A stretch of DNA of 64,000 nt, from NCBI GenBank assembly GCA_021732215.1, contig JAKFVL010000026.1:1-64000 (forward strand), given 5' to 3'. Source of the stretch: Hyphomicrobiales bacterium (GTDB lineage Bacteria > Pseudomonadota > Alphaproteobacteria > Rhizobiales > Xanthobacteraceae). The notes under the pieces were generated by a model, which was not told where the DNA came from, did no database searches, and saw only the letters and a list, made by a program, of their open reading frames with translations. Shown here in pieces: positions 36,855-46,237 of the stretch. How positions within the stretch are numbered: position 1 is the stretch's first letter; each line of letters starts with the position of its first letter. The position numbers and the translations under genes were made by a program.

Positions 36855-37643
36855 ATGTCCGATCATCCGGCGATTCTCGTCTTCGACTCCGGCCTCGGCG
36901 GCCTCACGGTTCTGCGCGAGATCGTGAAAGCCCGGCCCGATGCCGCCTGCGCCTATGTCGCCGACGACGCATTCTTCCCATACGGCCATCACACCGAAGA
37001 CGAGATCATCGGCCGCGTGGTGCCGCTGATCGGCGAGCTGATCGCCTTGCAGACGCCGCGCCTCGTCGTGATCGCCTGCAACACGGCCTCGACGCTGGTG
37101 ATGACGCATCTGCGCGCCAGCTACACGGTGCCATTTGTCGGCACGGTGCCTGCCATCAAGCCTGCCTGCGCGTCGTCGAAAACAAAACGTGTCTCGGTGC
37201 TCGGCACCAAGGGGACGGTAAAGCGCGAATACACCCAGCGTCTCATCCAGGATTTCAGCCAGGGCTGCGAGGTCACGCTCGTCGGCGCGCCCAATCTTCC
37301 GTCGCTTGCGGAAGCCGCGCTGCGCGGCGAGGACGTCGGCGACGATGCGATCGCCGCCGAGATCGCACCGTGTTTCCTCGACGGAGCGACGCGGACGGAT
37401 ACAGTCGTGCATGCGTGCACGCACTTCCCGCTGCTGCAGGATCGCCTGACGGCGCTGGCGCCTTGGCCGGTGAACTGGATCGACCCCGCTCCCGCGATCG
37501 CGCGCCGCACCGCGGAATTACTCGGGCCGCCCGCCCCGTCCGGGACCGCTGCGCCGCGGCCCTCGTTTCGCTTCACGTCGGGGCGTCCCGCGCTCGGAAA
37601 CGGTGTTCTTGCGCCGTTCTTTGGCGCGCAGGTGCCGGCCTAG
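36855..37643 (+). CDS. murI: Glutamate racemase
   Basis: A 262-residue Asp/Glu racemase. ILVFDSGLGGLTVLREIVKA, VADDAFFPYG, IACNTASTLV with the first catalytic Cys, and VHACTHFPLLQDRL with the second Cys are all present. It makes D-glutamate for peptidoglycan in the cytosol. The C-terminal 30 residues are Pro-rich and vary in the family. Confidence 0.96.
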   Translation: MSDHPAILVFDSGLGGLTVLREIVKARPDAACAYVADDAFFPYGHHTEDEIIGRVVPLIGELIALQTPRLVVIACNTASTLVMTHLRASYTVPFVGTVPAIKPACASSKTKRVSVLGTKGTVKREYTQRLIQDFSQGCEVTLVGAPNLPSLAEAALRGEDVGDDAIAAEIAPCFLDGATRTDTVVHACTHFPLLQDRLTALAPWPVNWIDPAPAIARRTAELLGPPAPSGTAAPRPSFRFTSGRPALGNGVLAPFFGAQVPA

Positions 37644-37723
37644 AGGCCCTCGCCTTTCAAGGCGGACGCGCTAGAGTGCGCCCTGCACAGCAACGGCCGG
37701 CGAGCGCGGGAGGCGCTGACCCC

Positions 37724-38101
37724 ATGATCTCACAACGAATCGGCATCGCCGGTGCGATGCTTCTTGTCACGATGACCGCGGCCCATGCGCAGGCGGCGCA
37801 AGCCTCAGACAGTCAGGTCTGCACATATCAAAGCGAGACATACAGCGACGGCGCCTATGTCTGCGCGCAGCGCTCGCTGATGCAGCAGTGCGCGGTCTCG
37901 GGCGCAAGCGCGACGTGGAAGATCGTCACCGATACAGGTCTCAGCAAGCTCTGCCTCGCGCCGGTGGCACGGCGCGACACCTCCCGGCGCGTTGCCAAGC
38001 TGCGCGGACCGAGCCGGCGCGCCACAGCGGCGGCGGCATCCGTCATCGCCGATCCGCAAGCCAAATGCTTTCAGTTCAACGGCAAGCGTTACTGCGAATA
38101 A
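37724..38101 (+). CDS. Small secreted Cys-containing protein
   Basis: A 125-residue protein with a signal peptide (MISQRIGIAGAMLLVTMTAA, cleavage near AHAQA). The mature part has paired cysteines in VCTYQSETYSDGAYVCAQRS and CAVSGASATWKIVTDTGLSK-LC, somewhat like DUF1496 proteins, then a basic linker and a terminal KCFQFNGKRYCE. The function is unknown. Start at 37724 chosen for the signal peptide. Confidence 0.72.
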   Translation: MISQRIGIAGAMLLVTMTAAHAQAAQASDSQVCTYQSETYSDGAYVCAQRSLMQQCAVSGASATWKIVTDTGLSKLCLAPVARRDTSRRVAKLRGPSRRATAAAASVIADPQAKCFQFNGKRYCE

Positions 38102-38208
38102 CGAAACAAGCGACAAGATATTGAAAATATTTGACTTTTACATCGCCACCGAAGGCGAACTGCTGGCCAAACCGGCCCCAGAACAAGGCCGAAAACGCCC
38201 GCAAAGGT

Positions 38209-38237
38209 TTGACTTCCGGGCGCTTTCTTCCTAGAAA
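38209..38237 (+). promoter_or_regulatory. Probable housekeeping promoter of rpsD
   Basis: TTGACT (38209-38214), 17-base spacer, TAGAAA (38232-38237). Transcription from about 38244 would give a leader of nearly 200 bases before rpsD. Confidence 0.55.
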
Positions 38238-38247
38238 CCGCCTGCTC

Positions 38248-38346
38248 GCGGGCCGTTTTCGGCCCGCGTTGCGTTTCGCGACCCGCGGTCCTTCTCATCC
38301 CAGCTTTTGAGACGGACCTGTCGGCATCGGGGTTCTTACCCGATGC
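38248..38346 (+). promoter_or_regulatory. Structured 5' leader of rpsD
   Basis: Two strong hairpins: GCGGGCCG-TTTT-CGGCCCGC near 38250-38268 and GCATCGGG-GTTCTTA-CCCGATGC at 38324-38346, the latter followed by AGGAGGGCG. S4 is known to regulate its own messenger in other bacteria, so a control role is plausible but not shown. This leader and the repeat that follows fill the 341-bp gap. Confidence 0.5.
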
Positions 38347-38375
38347 ACAGGAGGGCGCGTTTCCTCAACAACCCC

Positions 38376-38420
38376 GCATGATCCCGAAAAGTGGGTACCG
38401 GTTTTCGGATCAGGTCATGC
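38376..38420. repeat. 45-bp GGTACC palindrome, copy 3
   Basis: GCATGATCCCGAAAAGTGGG then TACCGGTTTTCGGATCAGGT and CATGC. It lies 22 bases before the rpsD start codon. Confidence 0.92.
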
Positions 38421-38442
38421 GCAAACAAGTCCAGAGGACGCG

Positions 38443-39060
38443 ATGACAAAGCGTAGTGAAGCCAAGTACAAAATCGACCGCCGCATGGGCCAGAATATCT
38501 GGGGCCGCCCGAAGAGCCCGGTCAACAAGCGTGAATACGGTCCCGGCCAGCACGGCCAGCGCCGCAAGGGCAAGCTCTCCGACTTCGGCACCCAGCTCAA
38601 GGCGAAGCAGAAGCTCAAAGGCTATTACGGCAACATCTCCGAACGTCAGTTCTACGCGGTGTACGTCGAGGCGACCCGTCTCAAGGGCGACTCGGGCGAG
38701 AACCTGATCGGCCTGCTGGAGCGCCGTCTCGACACCGTGGTGTATCGCGCGAAATTCGTCGCCACCATGTTCGCCGCGCGCCAGTTCATCAACCATGGCC
38801 ACATCAAGGTGAATGGCCGCCGCGTCAACATCGCCAGCTACAAGGTCAAGGTCGGCGACGTGATCGAGGTCAAGGAATCCTCCAGGCAGCTCGCATTCGT
38901 GCTCGAGGCCAGCCAGCTGCCGGAGCGCGACGTGCCGGACTTCATCGAAGTCGATCATGGCAAGATGAGCGCCAAGGTTGCGCGCATTCCGGGCCTGTCG
39001 GAAGTGCCGTTCCCGGTGCAGATGGAGCCGCATCTGATCGTCGAATTCTATTCGCGATAA
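38443..39060 (+). CDS. rpsD: 30S ribosomal protein S4
   Basis: A 205-residue ribosomal protein with the N-terminal basic region ([20 protein letters not shown]), [20 protein letters not shown] as the S4 RNA-binding domain, and the C-terminal HLIVEFYSR. It binds 16S rRNA and starts 30S assembly. A single-gene unit with its own leader and terminator, as in other Rhizobiales. Confidence 0.99.
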   Translation: MTKRSEAKYKIDRRMGQNIWGRPKSPVNKREYGPGQHGQRRKGKLSDFGTQLKAKQKLKGYYGNISERQFYAVYVEATRLKGDSGENLIGLLERRLDTVVYRAKFVATMFAARQFINHGHIKVNGRRVNIASYKVKVGDVIEVKESSRQLAFVLEASQLPERDVPDFIEVDHGKMSAKVARIPGLSEVPFPVQMEPHLIVEFYSR

Positions 39061-39079
39061 TTGCGACATCAATTCTTGG

Positions 39080-39107
39080 AAAGGCCCCGCTTATCCGGGG
39101 CCTTTTT
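39080..39107 (+). terminator. Intrinsic terminator of rpsD
   Basis: The stem AAAGGCCCCG / CGGGGCCTTT with a six-base loop is followed by a T run, 20 bases after the stop. Confidence 0.93.
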
Positions 39108-39177
39108 CATGTCAGGCGCGCGGTTGTACGCTAAAGCTATCCGGTAATCCGACGACACTTCCGCACAAGGGCACTTC

Positions 39178-40245
39178 ATGGCTTACGGACCCGTCTCCCT
39201 CGATCCCAAGCTGCCGCCGATCCGCATCAATCTGTTTTCCGATGCCCAGAGCAAACCGACGCCGGCGATGCGCGACGCCATGCAGCGCGCCGAGGTCGGC
39301 GATGAGCAGCTCGGCCTCGATCCCACCGTGAACGAGCTGTGCGAGCGCACGGCCGCCTTGCTCGGCAAGGAAGCCGCGGTGTTCCTGCCATCGGGCACCA
39401 TGTGCAATGTCGCGGCGCTGCTGACGCATTGCCGGCCCGGCGAGGAAATCCTCGCGCACGAGACCTCTCATATTCTGACCAGCGAAGGCGGCTCGCACGC
39501 GGCACTCGGCGGCATTCAGGTGTTTCCGCTGCAAGGCGCCAACGGTCAATTCTCCGGCGATGCGCTGCGCGCGGCGTTCCGGCCGGTGTCGCGTTATGCG
39601 CCGAAGCAGGTTCTGGTCAGCGCCGAGCAGACGGCCAATATCGGCGGTGGCACGATCTGGCCAAAGGCTCAACTCGACACCGTTGCACGCATCGCTCACG
39701 AGCACGGCATGATCACGCACCTTGATGGTGCGCGTCTGCTCAATGCCTGCGTCGCCACCAAAGTCTCCGCTCAGGATATGGCGGCGGACTGGGACAGCGC
39801 CTGGCTCGATTTCAGCAAGGGCCTCGGCGCACCGATCGGCGGTGCGCTCGCGGGCTCACGCACGTTCATCGACAACGTCTGGCGCTGGAAACAAAGACTC
39901 GGCGGCTCGATGCGGCAGGCTGGCGTCTGCGCCGCAGCCTGCATTCATGCACTCGATCATCATGTCGAGCGGCTGGCCGACGATCACACCAACGCCCGCG
40001 CGCTGGCGCGCGGGCTGTCGCAAATTCCGGGCTTCGACGTGCAGCAGCCCGAAACCAATCTGGTGTTCTTCGCGATCAAGGACGGGAGCATGACCACCGA
40101 GAAATTTCTCGGCGAGATGCGCCAGCGCGGCATTCTGCTGACCACGCTTGGCGGCCGCATCCGCGCCGGCACGCATATCGACGTCACCGCATGGATGATC
40201 GATCAGGCGCTCGACGCCGCGCGTGAGGTGATGCGCGCAGCATGA
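39178..40245 (+). CDS. Threonine aldolase family PLP enzyme
   Basis: A 355-residue beta-eliminating lyase of the low-specificity threonine aldolase group. The PLP lysine is Lys214 in LDFSKGLGAPIGG, and HLDGARLLNA supplies the cofactor Asp and Arg. It splits threonine or allo-threonine to glycine and acetaldehyde. The TGA stop lies inside the 45-bp GGTACC palindrome that follows. Confidence 0.92.
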   Translation: MAYGPVSLDPKLPPIRINLFSDAQSKPTPAMRDAMQRAEVGDEQLGLDPTVNELCERTAALLGKEAAVFLPSGTMCNVAALLTHCRPGEEILAHETSHILTSEGGSHAALGGIQVFPLQGANGQFSGDALRAAFRPVSRYAPKQVLVSAEQTANIGGGTIWPKAQLDTVARIAHEHGMITHLDGARLLNACVATKVSAQDMAADWDSAWLDFSKGLGAPIGGALAGSRTFIDNVWRWKQRLGGSMRQAGVCAAACIHALDHHVERLADDHTNARALARGLSQIPGFDVQQPETNLVFFAIKDGSMTTEKFLGEMRQRGILLTTLGGRIRAGTHIDVTAWMIDQALDAAREVMRAA

Positions 40246-40284
40246 CCCCGAAAAGTGGGAACCGGTTTTCGGATCAGGTCCTGC
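40240..40284. repeat. 45-bp GGTACC-type palindrome, copy 4
   Basis: GCATGACCCCGAAAAGTGGG AACCGGTTTTCGGATCAGGT then CCTGC (split here only for reading). It differs from copy 3 at only a few positions and supplies the stop codon of the aldolase gene. Confidence 0.9.
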
Positions 40285-40300
40285 TGCAAGAAAATGCTGA

Positions 40301-41578
40301 CTACTTCTCCATCGCGCCGTAAACGAGATTCTTCAACGCGATGCGGATACGGCCGCGCTGCGACACCGTCTGCGTCATGAAGACGACAGTCATGTCTTCC
40401 TTCGGATCGACCCAGAACGTTGTCCCGGCAGCACCGGACCAGCTCATCTCGCCGACCGAGCCCTGGTTCGCAGAAACCCCCGCTTCGGTTCGCACCGCAA
40501 AGCCGAGACCGAAACCAAAGCCCGCGCCCGGCAGATAATACGGCCCCGGCACAACGCCGGACCCCGGCCCGATGTGGTTCGAACCCATATAGGCAATGGT
40601 TTTCGGACTGAGGATGCGCTTGCCGCCGAGCGAGCCGCCGTTGAGCAGCATGGTGGCGAATTTCGCGTAATCATCGATGGTCGACACCATGCCGCCACCG
40701 CCGGATTCCCATTTGCGCGCCACGCGCGGATCGCTCACCTCGGCCCCCTCCCCGATCTTGCGATCGCTCGGCAGCGGTTCGGCGATCAGCGGATGTTTCT
40801 TCGGATCGGCAACGTAGAACGCCGTCTCTTTCATACCGAGCGGATCGAGAATACGTTCCTTCTCGAATGCGAGAAGCGACTTGCCGGAAACCACCTCGAC
40901 CACGCGGCCGAGAATGTCGGTCGAATAGCTGTAGTCCCAGGTCGTGCCCGGCTGATAGGCCAGCGGCAGCTTCGCGATATGATCGGCGAATTCGGCATTG
41001 TTGAAGTCGCCGGGTGCGGGACTGTCGGCATATTTCTTCTTGACCATCCCCGTTCCGAAGAAGCCGTAGGTGATGCCTGAGGTATGCCGCATCAAATCCT
41101 GAATGGTGAGCTGGCGGCGCTGCGGCACGAGATCGAGCACCAGCTTGCCGTCCTCGTCTTTCTTCTCGACGCCGACCTTGGTGTCCTTGAACGACGGAAT
41201 GTACTTGGAGACCGGCTCATCGAGCTGCAGCTTGCCTTCCTCCAGAAGCATCATCGCCGCGACGGTGGTGATCGGCTTCGACATCGAATAGATGCGGAAA
41301 ATCGTGTCGCGCGTCATCGGCGCCTTGGTCGAAGCATCGCGCAGGCCGAGCTGCTCGAAATAAACCGTCTTGCCGCGCCGCTGGATCAGCATGATCGCGC
41401 CGGGGATTTTCCCGGTGTCGATTTCGTTCTTCAGGTAGGCCGTGATCCGATCGAGCCCCTTGCGCGAGAACCCGCCCTCTTCCGGCTTGGTCGGAGCCAG
41501 CGCTTCGCCATACGCGAGGCCGGAAACCGAGAACGTGAGGGCCAGCGCCAGCAGCGCCCGCTTCGACACAGCGATCAT
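40301..41578 (-). CDS. Secreted serine hydrolase, beta-lactamase/EstB family
   Basis: A 425-residue protein with a signal peptide (residues 1 to about 25, SGLAYGEA). The class-C-type motif SxxK is Ser98-Met-Ser-Lys101 and the second motif is YSYSTD ([18 protein letters not shown]). Such enzymes are periplasmic esterases or D-Ala-D-Ala peptidase relatives; true beta-lactamase activity is not implied. Start at 41578 has a strong AAGGAGG. The 100 codons open upstream are not protein-like. Confidence 0.9.
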   Translation of the reverse strand: MIAVSKRALLALALTFSVSGLAYGEALAPTKPEEGGFSRKGLDRITAYLKNEIDTGKIPGAIMLIQRRGKTVYFEQLGLRDASTKAPMTRDTIFRIYSMSKPITTVAAMMLLEEGKLQLDEPVSKYIPSFKDTKVGVEKKDEDGKLVLDLVPQRRQLTIQDLMRHTSGITYGFFGTGMVKKKYADSPAPGDFNNAEFADHIAKLPLAYQPGTTWDYSYSTDILGRVVEVVSGKSLLAFEKERILDPLGMKETAFYVADPKKHPLIAEPLPSDRKIGEGAEVSDPRVARKWESGGGGMVSTIDDYAKFATMLLNGGSLGGKRILSPKTIAYMGSNHIGPGSGVVPGPYYLPGAGFGFGLGFAVRTEAGVSANQGSVGEMSWSGAAGTTFWVDPKEDMTVVFMTQTVSQRGRIRIALKNLVYGAMEK

Positions 41579-41715
41579 GGAAACCTCCTTGGCGCGTATT
41601 TGGGAATGCGCGCAACCATCAAGTCCGGATCGTCTGGTCCGGTTGGCGCGGAGTTTATCGGCGGTTGTCAAACGCGCAAGCGACAGCTTTGCGACGCATC
41701 CCTGCCTTGGAACCA

Positions 41716-42330
41716 CTACCCTGCAAGTGCCACGCGGTGGAGTTCGGCGGACTTTTCGGAAAAGCAACAAAACGCGATCCGGCTCAGCGCAGGCGCGTAT
41801 CGCAGCGCGTCGCGGCAGGCTGCAACGGCAACCGGCGCGGCACGTTCCGGCGGAAACCCATAGACGCCAGTGGAAATACAAGGGAAAGCGATGGATCGCG
41901 CGCCAGCATCCTGGGCCAGCGCGATCGCGCGGCGATAACAGGAGCCCAGCAGATCATCTTCGTGGTGGCCGCCGCCCTGCCAGACCGGGCCGACAGCGTG
42001 GATCACCCATTTCGCCGGGAGCCGATATCCCTGCGTGATCTTGGCATCGCCGGTGTCGCAGCCGCCGAGCGTTTTGCATTCGGTCAGCAGATCAGGACCA
42101 GCAACACGGTGTATTGCGCCATCGACACCGCCGCCGCCAAGCAACGAATTGTTGGCGGCGTTGACGATCGCATCGACATGGAGGGTCGTGATGTCCGCGA
42201 CGGCGACTTCGAAGACGCCGCCGCCTCGATCAGTTTCGGCAATCAGGCCGATGCGCCCGCAGCGACGCCCTTCTCGGCGAAGAGCTGCTGCAGCTCGCCG
42301 GCCTGGAACATCTCGCGGACGATGTCGCAA
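41716..42330 (-). CDS. Macro domain protein (O-acetyl-ADP-ribose deacetylase type), start uncertain
   Basis: The macro domain runs from [20 protein letters not shown] through [20 protein letters not shown] to [18 protein letters not shown], with the ADP-ribose loops intact. It should hydrolyse ADP-ribose esters. No good start codon lies near the domain beginning: the only ATG in frame is 30 codons inside grxD (42330), and the residues between look like an out-of-frame reading of grxD. Either a rare start (CTG/ATT near 42245) is used or a small frameshift separates a TTG start from the domain. Directly follows grxD. Confidence 0.75.
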   Translation of the reverse strand: MRHRPRDVPGRRAAAALRREGRRCGRIGLIAETDRGGGVFEVAVADITTLHVDAIVNAANNSLLGGGGVDGAIHRVAGPDLLTECKTLGGCDTGDAKITQGYRLPAKWVIHAVGPVWQGGGHHEDDLLGSCYRRAIALAQDAGARSIAFPCISTGVYGFPPERAAPVAVAACRDALRYAPALSRIAFCCFSEKSAELHRVALAG

Positions 42331-42575
42331 CCGCCGACGAATTCGCCCTTCACGTAAAGCTGCGGAATGGTCGGCCAGTTCGAATAGGTCTTGATGCCGT
42401 CGCGCAGTTCGCTGGACTCAAGGACGTTGAGGCCTTTGTAGGCGACGCCAATATGATCGAGGATCTGGACCACCTGGCCGGAAAATCCGCACTGGGGAAA
42501 CTGCGGATTGCCCTTCATGAACAGCACCACGTCGTTGGACTTCACTTCATTGTCGATGAAATTTGCGATGCTCAT
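42243..42575 (-). CDS. grxD: Monothiol glutaredoxin, Grx4 type
   Basis: A 110-residue CGFS glutaredoxin with the active Cys29 in [11 protein letters not shown], and [12 protein letters not shown] and [19 protein letters not shown] completing the glutathione site. These proteins carry [2Fe-2S] clusters and work with BolA in iron-sulfur trafficking. The bolA gene is 2.8 kb away with egtB-egtD in between. Confidence 0.96.
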   Translation of the reverse strand: MSIANFIDNEVKSNDVVLFMKGNPQFPQCGFSGQVVQILDHIGVAYKGLNVLESSELRDGIKTYSNWPTIPQLYVKGEFVGGCDIVREMFQAGELQQLFAEKGVAAGASA

Positions 42576-42832
42576 GCTTGCGTCCTGAATTCGAAGGTTT
42601 AGGCCGAACCGGCTGCTGCCAATTCCTGGCACCAATGACCCATATATGTAGCCTGATTTTGGCCTCCAGCCCATACCTTTCACGCGAAAGTAACGGCTTA
42701 CCGACGCAAAACGTATCTCAACGATAGCCACCGGTGCCCTGTTAATCCGCCCGCTGCCGCCTATGTTGGGGGCATCTTTCCCTTGGAACAGATGCGCGCC
42801 AACACGGTTCTTCTGCAGGAACGGAGTTTTGA

Positions 42833-44134
42833 GTGACGAAAGCCGCCTCCCCCACCGCAGCCGACCTGTCCTCCCGCGCTGAGCGCATGTCAGCCCCGCC
42901 ATCGGCAGGCACGGCCACAGGCCTGCTGCGGCGCTATCGGGCGGTGCGCGACGAGACAGAGCGGCGCGCCGCTCCGCTGACGCCCGAGGATCAGGTGGTT
43001 CAATCGATGCCGGACGCGAGCCCGGCGAAATGGCATCGCGCCCACACCACCTGGTTTTTCGAGCAATTCCTGCTGACGCCCCATCTGCCCGGCTACACGC
43101 CGTTTCATCCCGACTACGGCTACCTGTTCAACTCTTATTACGTCAGCGCCGGTCCGCGCCATTCGCGCACGGCGCGCGGGTTGCTCACCCGCCCAGGCGT
43201 GGACGACGTGACCGCCTATCGCATCCATGTCGATCGCGCCTTCGCCCGGATGATCGAGACCGCGGAGCCTGCGAAGCTCGCGGCGATAGCGCCGCTGATC
43301 GAGGTCGGCCTCAATCACGAACAGCAGCATCAGGAATTGATGCTGACGGACATTCTCCACGCCTTCGCACAAAATCCGATTCCGCCGGCTTACGATCCGG
43401 ACTGGTTGTCGCCGAAAGCTGCTGGCAAGTCTGCTGGCAAGCCATCAGGTCAGAGCGATGACGCGGTGCTGCTCAGCGAGGGCATCCACACCATCGGCCA
43501 CAGCGGTGACGATTTTCACTTCGACAATGAGAAGCCTGCGCATCGCGCCCTCGTCGGTCCGGTCAGGATCGCGCGCAACCTCGTCACCAATGGCGAGTGG
43601 CTGGCATTCATGGATGCGGGCGGCTACCGCACGGCGGCGCTCTGGCTGATGGACGGTTTCGCCGTCGTTACCGGCGAGGAATGGCAAGCGCCCGGGCATT
43701 GGCGCAAGACTGACGGGCGCAAGGCTGAAGGAGAGTGGCGCGAGATGACGCTCGCGGGCCTCAAGCCGGTCGATCGCGACGCGCCCGTCAAGCACATCAG
43801 CTACTACGAGGCCGATGCGTTCGCGCGCTGGCGCGGCCAGCATCTGCCGACCGAGATGGAATGGGAGGTCGCGGCGCGCGCCGGACATCTCAACGACGCC
43901 TACGGAATCGTATGGCAATGGACGCGCAGTTCGTATGCGCCCTACCCCGGCTATCGCGCCATCGAAGGCGCGCTCGGCGAATACAACGGCAAGTTCATGG
44001 TCAACCAGTATGTGCTGCGCGGCTCGTCGCTGGCGACGCCGGACGGCCACAGCCGCGTGACCTATCGCAATTTCTTCTATCCACACCACCGCTGGCAATT
44101 CACCGGCCTGCGGCTCGCGGACTATCACATCTGA
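42833..44134 (+). CDS. egtB: Ergothioneine biosynthesis protein EgtB
   Basis: A 433-residue protein: N-terminal DinB-like domain with iron ligands in [13 protein letters not shown] and [11 protein letters not shown], then an FGE-sulfatase-like domain ([35 protein letters not shown], and [14 protein letters not shown]). It is the non-haem iron sulfoxide synthase that joins a thiol donor to hercynine. GTG start at 42833 with GGAG upstream. Paired with egtD; egtA, egtC and egtE are not in the window. Confidence 0.95.
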   Translation: MTKAASPTAADLSSRAERMSAPPSAGTATGLLRRYRAVRDETERRAAPLTPEDQVVQSMPDASPAKWHRAHTTWFFEQFLLTPHLPGYTPFHPDYGYLFNSYYVSAGPRHSRTARGLLTRPGVDDVTAYRIHVDRAFARMIETAEPAKLAAIAPLIEVGLNHEQQHQELMLTDILHAFAQNPIPPAYDPDWLSPKAAGKSAGKPSGQSDDAVLLSEGIHTIGHSGDDFHFDNEKPAHRALVGPVRIARNLVTNGEWLAFMDAGGYRTAALWLMDGFAVVTGEEWQAPGHWRKTDGRKAEGEWREMTLAGLKPVDRDAPVKHISYYEADAFARWRGQHLPTEMEWEVAARAGHLNDAYGIVWQWTRSSYAPYPGYRAIEGALGEYNGKFMVNQYVLRGSSLATPDGHSRVTYRNFFYPHHRWQFTGLRLADYHI

Positions 44135-44187
44135 TAATTTGAGATTCAGGGCGCCGGCATGGACCGTGGCGCGACGAGGACACCGTT

Positions 44188-45156
44188 ATGAACGTTCATT
44201 TTGGCGCGTTTGCGAAGATCAAGAATTTCAACCCCGACACACACGTGTTCGCGACCGACGTGATCGACGGACTGACGCATCATCCCAAAAAGCTGTCGCC
44301 GAAATATTTCTACGACGAAGCCGGATCGCACCTGTTCGAACAGATCACGCGGCTTCCCGAGTATTATCCGACCCGCGTGGAGCTCGACATCCTGCGCGGC
44401 AAGGCATCCGAATTCGCGGCATTGATTCCCGACAATGCGGCGCTCGTCGAATTCGGCGCGGGCGCGACCACCAAGGTCCGGCTTCTGCTGGAGTCATGCA
44501 GGATCGGCGCGTATGTGCCGGTCGATATCTCCGGCGACTTCCTTAACGCGCAGGCGAAGGCGCTGAAGGCAGACTTTCCCGATCTACCGGTCTATCCGGT
44601 GACCGCGGACTTCACCGCCCCGTTTGCCCTGCCCGATCAGATCGAGGCAATGACCAAGGTCGGCTTCTTCCCCGGTTCGACGCTGGGTAATTTCGAGCCG
44701 CACGAAGCATCCTGCTTCATGCGCCTGGCGCGCAACACGCTCGGCCAAGGCGCGCTGATGCTGATCGGCGTCGACCTCGAGAAGGACGAGCGCGTGCTGC
44801 ACGCGGCTTACAACGACAAGGCCGGCGTCACCTCGCAATTCAATCTCAACGTGCTGGCGCGCATCAACCGCGAGCTCGGCGGCAACTTCGACCTGAACGG
44901 CTTTGCCCATCGCGCGATCTACAACCGCGACCGGCATCGCATCGAGATGCATCTGGTCAGCCGCAAGGCGCAGACGGCGCGGCTGTGCGGCAAGAATTTC
45001 AGTTTCCGCACCGGCGAGAGCATTCACACCGAGAGCAGCTACAAGTACAGCATCGAACGGTTTCAGGCGCTTGCGCGCGGTTCGGGCTGGACACCGCGCA
45101 AATCATGGACCGATGACGCAAAGATGTTCTCGGTTCACGCGCTGGCGGCGGAGTAG
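44188..45156 (+). CDS. egtD: L-histidine N-alpha-methyltransferase EgtD
   Basis: A 322-residue SAM-dependent methyltransferase. KKLSPKYFYDEAGSHLFEQI at the N-terminus and LVEFGAGATTKVRLLLES, GSTLGNFEPHEA and YNRDRHRIEMHLVSR mark EgtD. It trimethylates histidine to hercynine, the first step to ergothioneine. Starts 53 bases after egtB, so one operon. Confidence 0.96.
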   Translation: MNVHFGAFAKIKNFNPDTHVFATDVIDGLTHHPKKLSPKYFYDEAGSHLFEQITRLPEYYPTRVELDILRGKASEFAALIPDNAALVEFGAGATTKVRLLLESCRIGAYVPVDISGDFLNAQAKALKADFPDLPVYPVTADFTAPFALPDQIEAMTKVGFFPGSTLGNFEPHEASCFMRLARNTLGQGALMLIGVDLEKDERVLHAAYNDKAGVTSQFNLNVLARINRELGGNFDLNGFAHRAIYNRDRHRIEMHLVSRKAQTARLCGKNFSFRTGESIHTESSYKYSIERFQALARGSGWTPRKSWTDDAKMFSVHALAAE

Positions 45157-45341
45157 CTCTTGCGAACGAAATCCGTGCCGCTCATCCTTTGAGGCGCGCA
45201 AGAGCGCGCACCTCAGGACGACGAATTTGGCACGGGACATCGACCGTCACCCTGACGCGGTGATGACCGTGCTCTGTCCGTTCGCGCAGCAGGCCGTTCT
45301 GCTTCTTGTTGCTGCTCATCCGCTCCACGCCGTTCGCCGGG

Positions 45342-45575
45342 CTACTCCGGCACGCCGGTCTGCAACGCCAGCGCATGCAGCACGCCGCCCATCTGGCCCT
45401 TCAAGGATTGGTAGACGATCTGGTGCTGCTGCACCCGCGACTTGCCGCGAAAGGATTCCGAGATCACGGTCGCGGCATAATGGTCGCCGTCTCCGGCGAG
45501 ATCGCGGATCTCGATTTTGGCATCGGGGATCGCGGCCTTGATCATGCTTTCGATATCGCGCGCGTCCATCGGCAT
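45342..45575 (-). CDS. bolA: BolA family protein
   Basis: A 77-residue protein with the BolA core DAKIEIRDLAGDGDHYAATV and SRVQQHQIVYQSLKGQMGGV. The His in GDHY and that in QQHQ are candidate cluster ligands. It acts with the CGFS glutaredoxin encoded 2.8 kb downstream on the same strand. Start taken at 45575 (MPMDARDI); Met3 is also possible. Confidence 0.93.
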   Translation of the reverse strand: MPMDARDIESMIKAAIPDAKIEIRDLAGDGDHYAATVISESFRGKSRVQQHQIVYQSLKGQMGGVLHALALQTGVPE

Positions 45576-45716
45576 GAGTCTTTGTCTCCATCGGCCTTTG
45601 GCCGGTTCACGATCTTGTCAGCCCGAAGCGCCCAAACCATGACAGATTCTGGCAATCGCGTCCCGTGGCGCGGGGCGTTTCCGGCATTATATGGTCACGG
45701 AAACTGGAGCGTCATT

Positions 45717-46073
45717 ATGAAACTTCCCGGACCCGATCATCCGATCACGATTACGGCCAATCCGAAGACGATCCGCATCACCGCCAACGGCGTAGTGATC
45801 GCGGAAACCGCCCATGCGCTCAGCCTGAAAGAGGCAGGTTATCCGGTGGTGCAATATATCCCGCGCGTGGACGTCGATATGGAGTTGCTGTCGCGGACCG
45901 GCCGGACGACCCATTGTCCGTACAAGGGCGACGCCAGCTACTTCACGATCAATGCGGGCGGAAAGACGCTGGACAACAGTATCTGGACCTATGAGACGCC
46001 GTTTCCGGCGATGACGCAGATCGCGGGCCACCTCGCGTTCTATCCGAGCAAGGTGACGATCGAGGAGATGTAG
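45717..46073 (+). CDS. DUF427 domain protein
   Basis: A 118-residue protein of DUF427: GPDHPITITANPKTIRITAN, YIPRVDVDMELLSRTGRTTH and CPYKGDASYFTI are the family marks. The fold is a small beta-tent; the function is unknown. GGAG lies ten bases before the ATG. Lies between bolA and purL, transcribed the other way. Confidence 0.9.
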   Translation: MKLPGPDHPITITANPKTIRITANGVVIAETAHALSLKEAGYPVVQYIPRVDVDMELLSRTGRTTHCPYKGDASYFTINAGGKTLDNSIWTYETPFPAMTQIAGHLAFYPSKVTIEEM

Positions 46074-46097
46074 ATTTTGTGGGATACGCTCGTCTTG

Positions 46098-46229
46098 TTT
46101 CCCTCTCCCCTTGTGGGAGAGGGTGGCGAGGTCGAGTACACCGAGACCGAGCCGGGTGAGGGGTTAGTGAACGCGGCACCCCTCACCCGCCTCGCTTAGC
46201 TCGGCACCCTCTCCCACAAGGGGAGAGGG
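46098..46229. repeat. Dispersed palindrome (CCCTCTCCCCTTGTGGGAGA type)
   Basis: CCCTCTCCCCTTGTGGGAGA...GGGTG pairs with CACCCTCTCCCACAAGGGGA...GAGGG, around GGGTGAGGGG / CCCCTCACCC. Related to 10660-10790 and 48455-48585. Confidence 0.92.
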
Positions 46230-46237
46230 TAAAAGCA

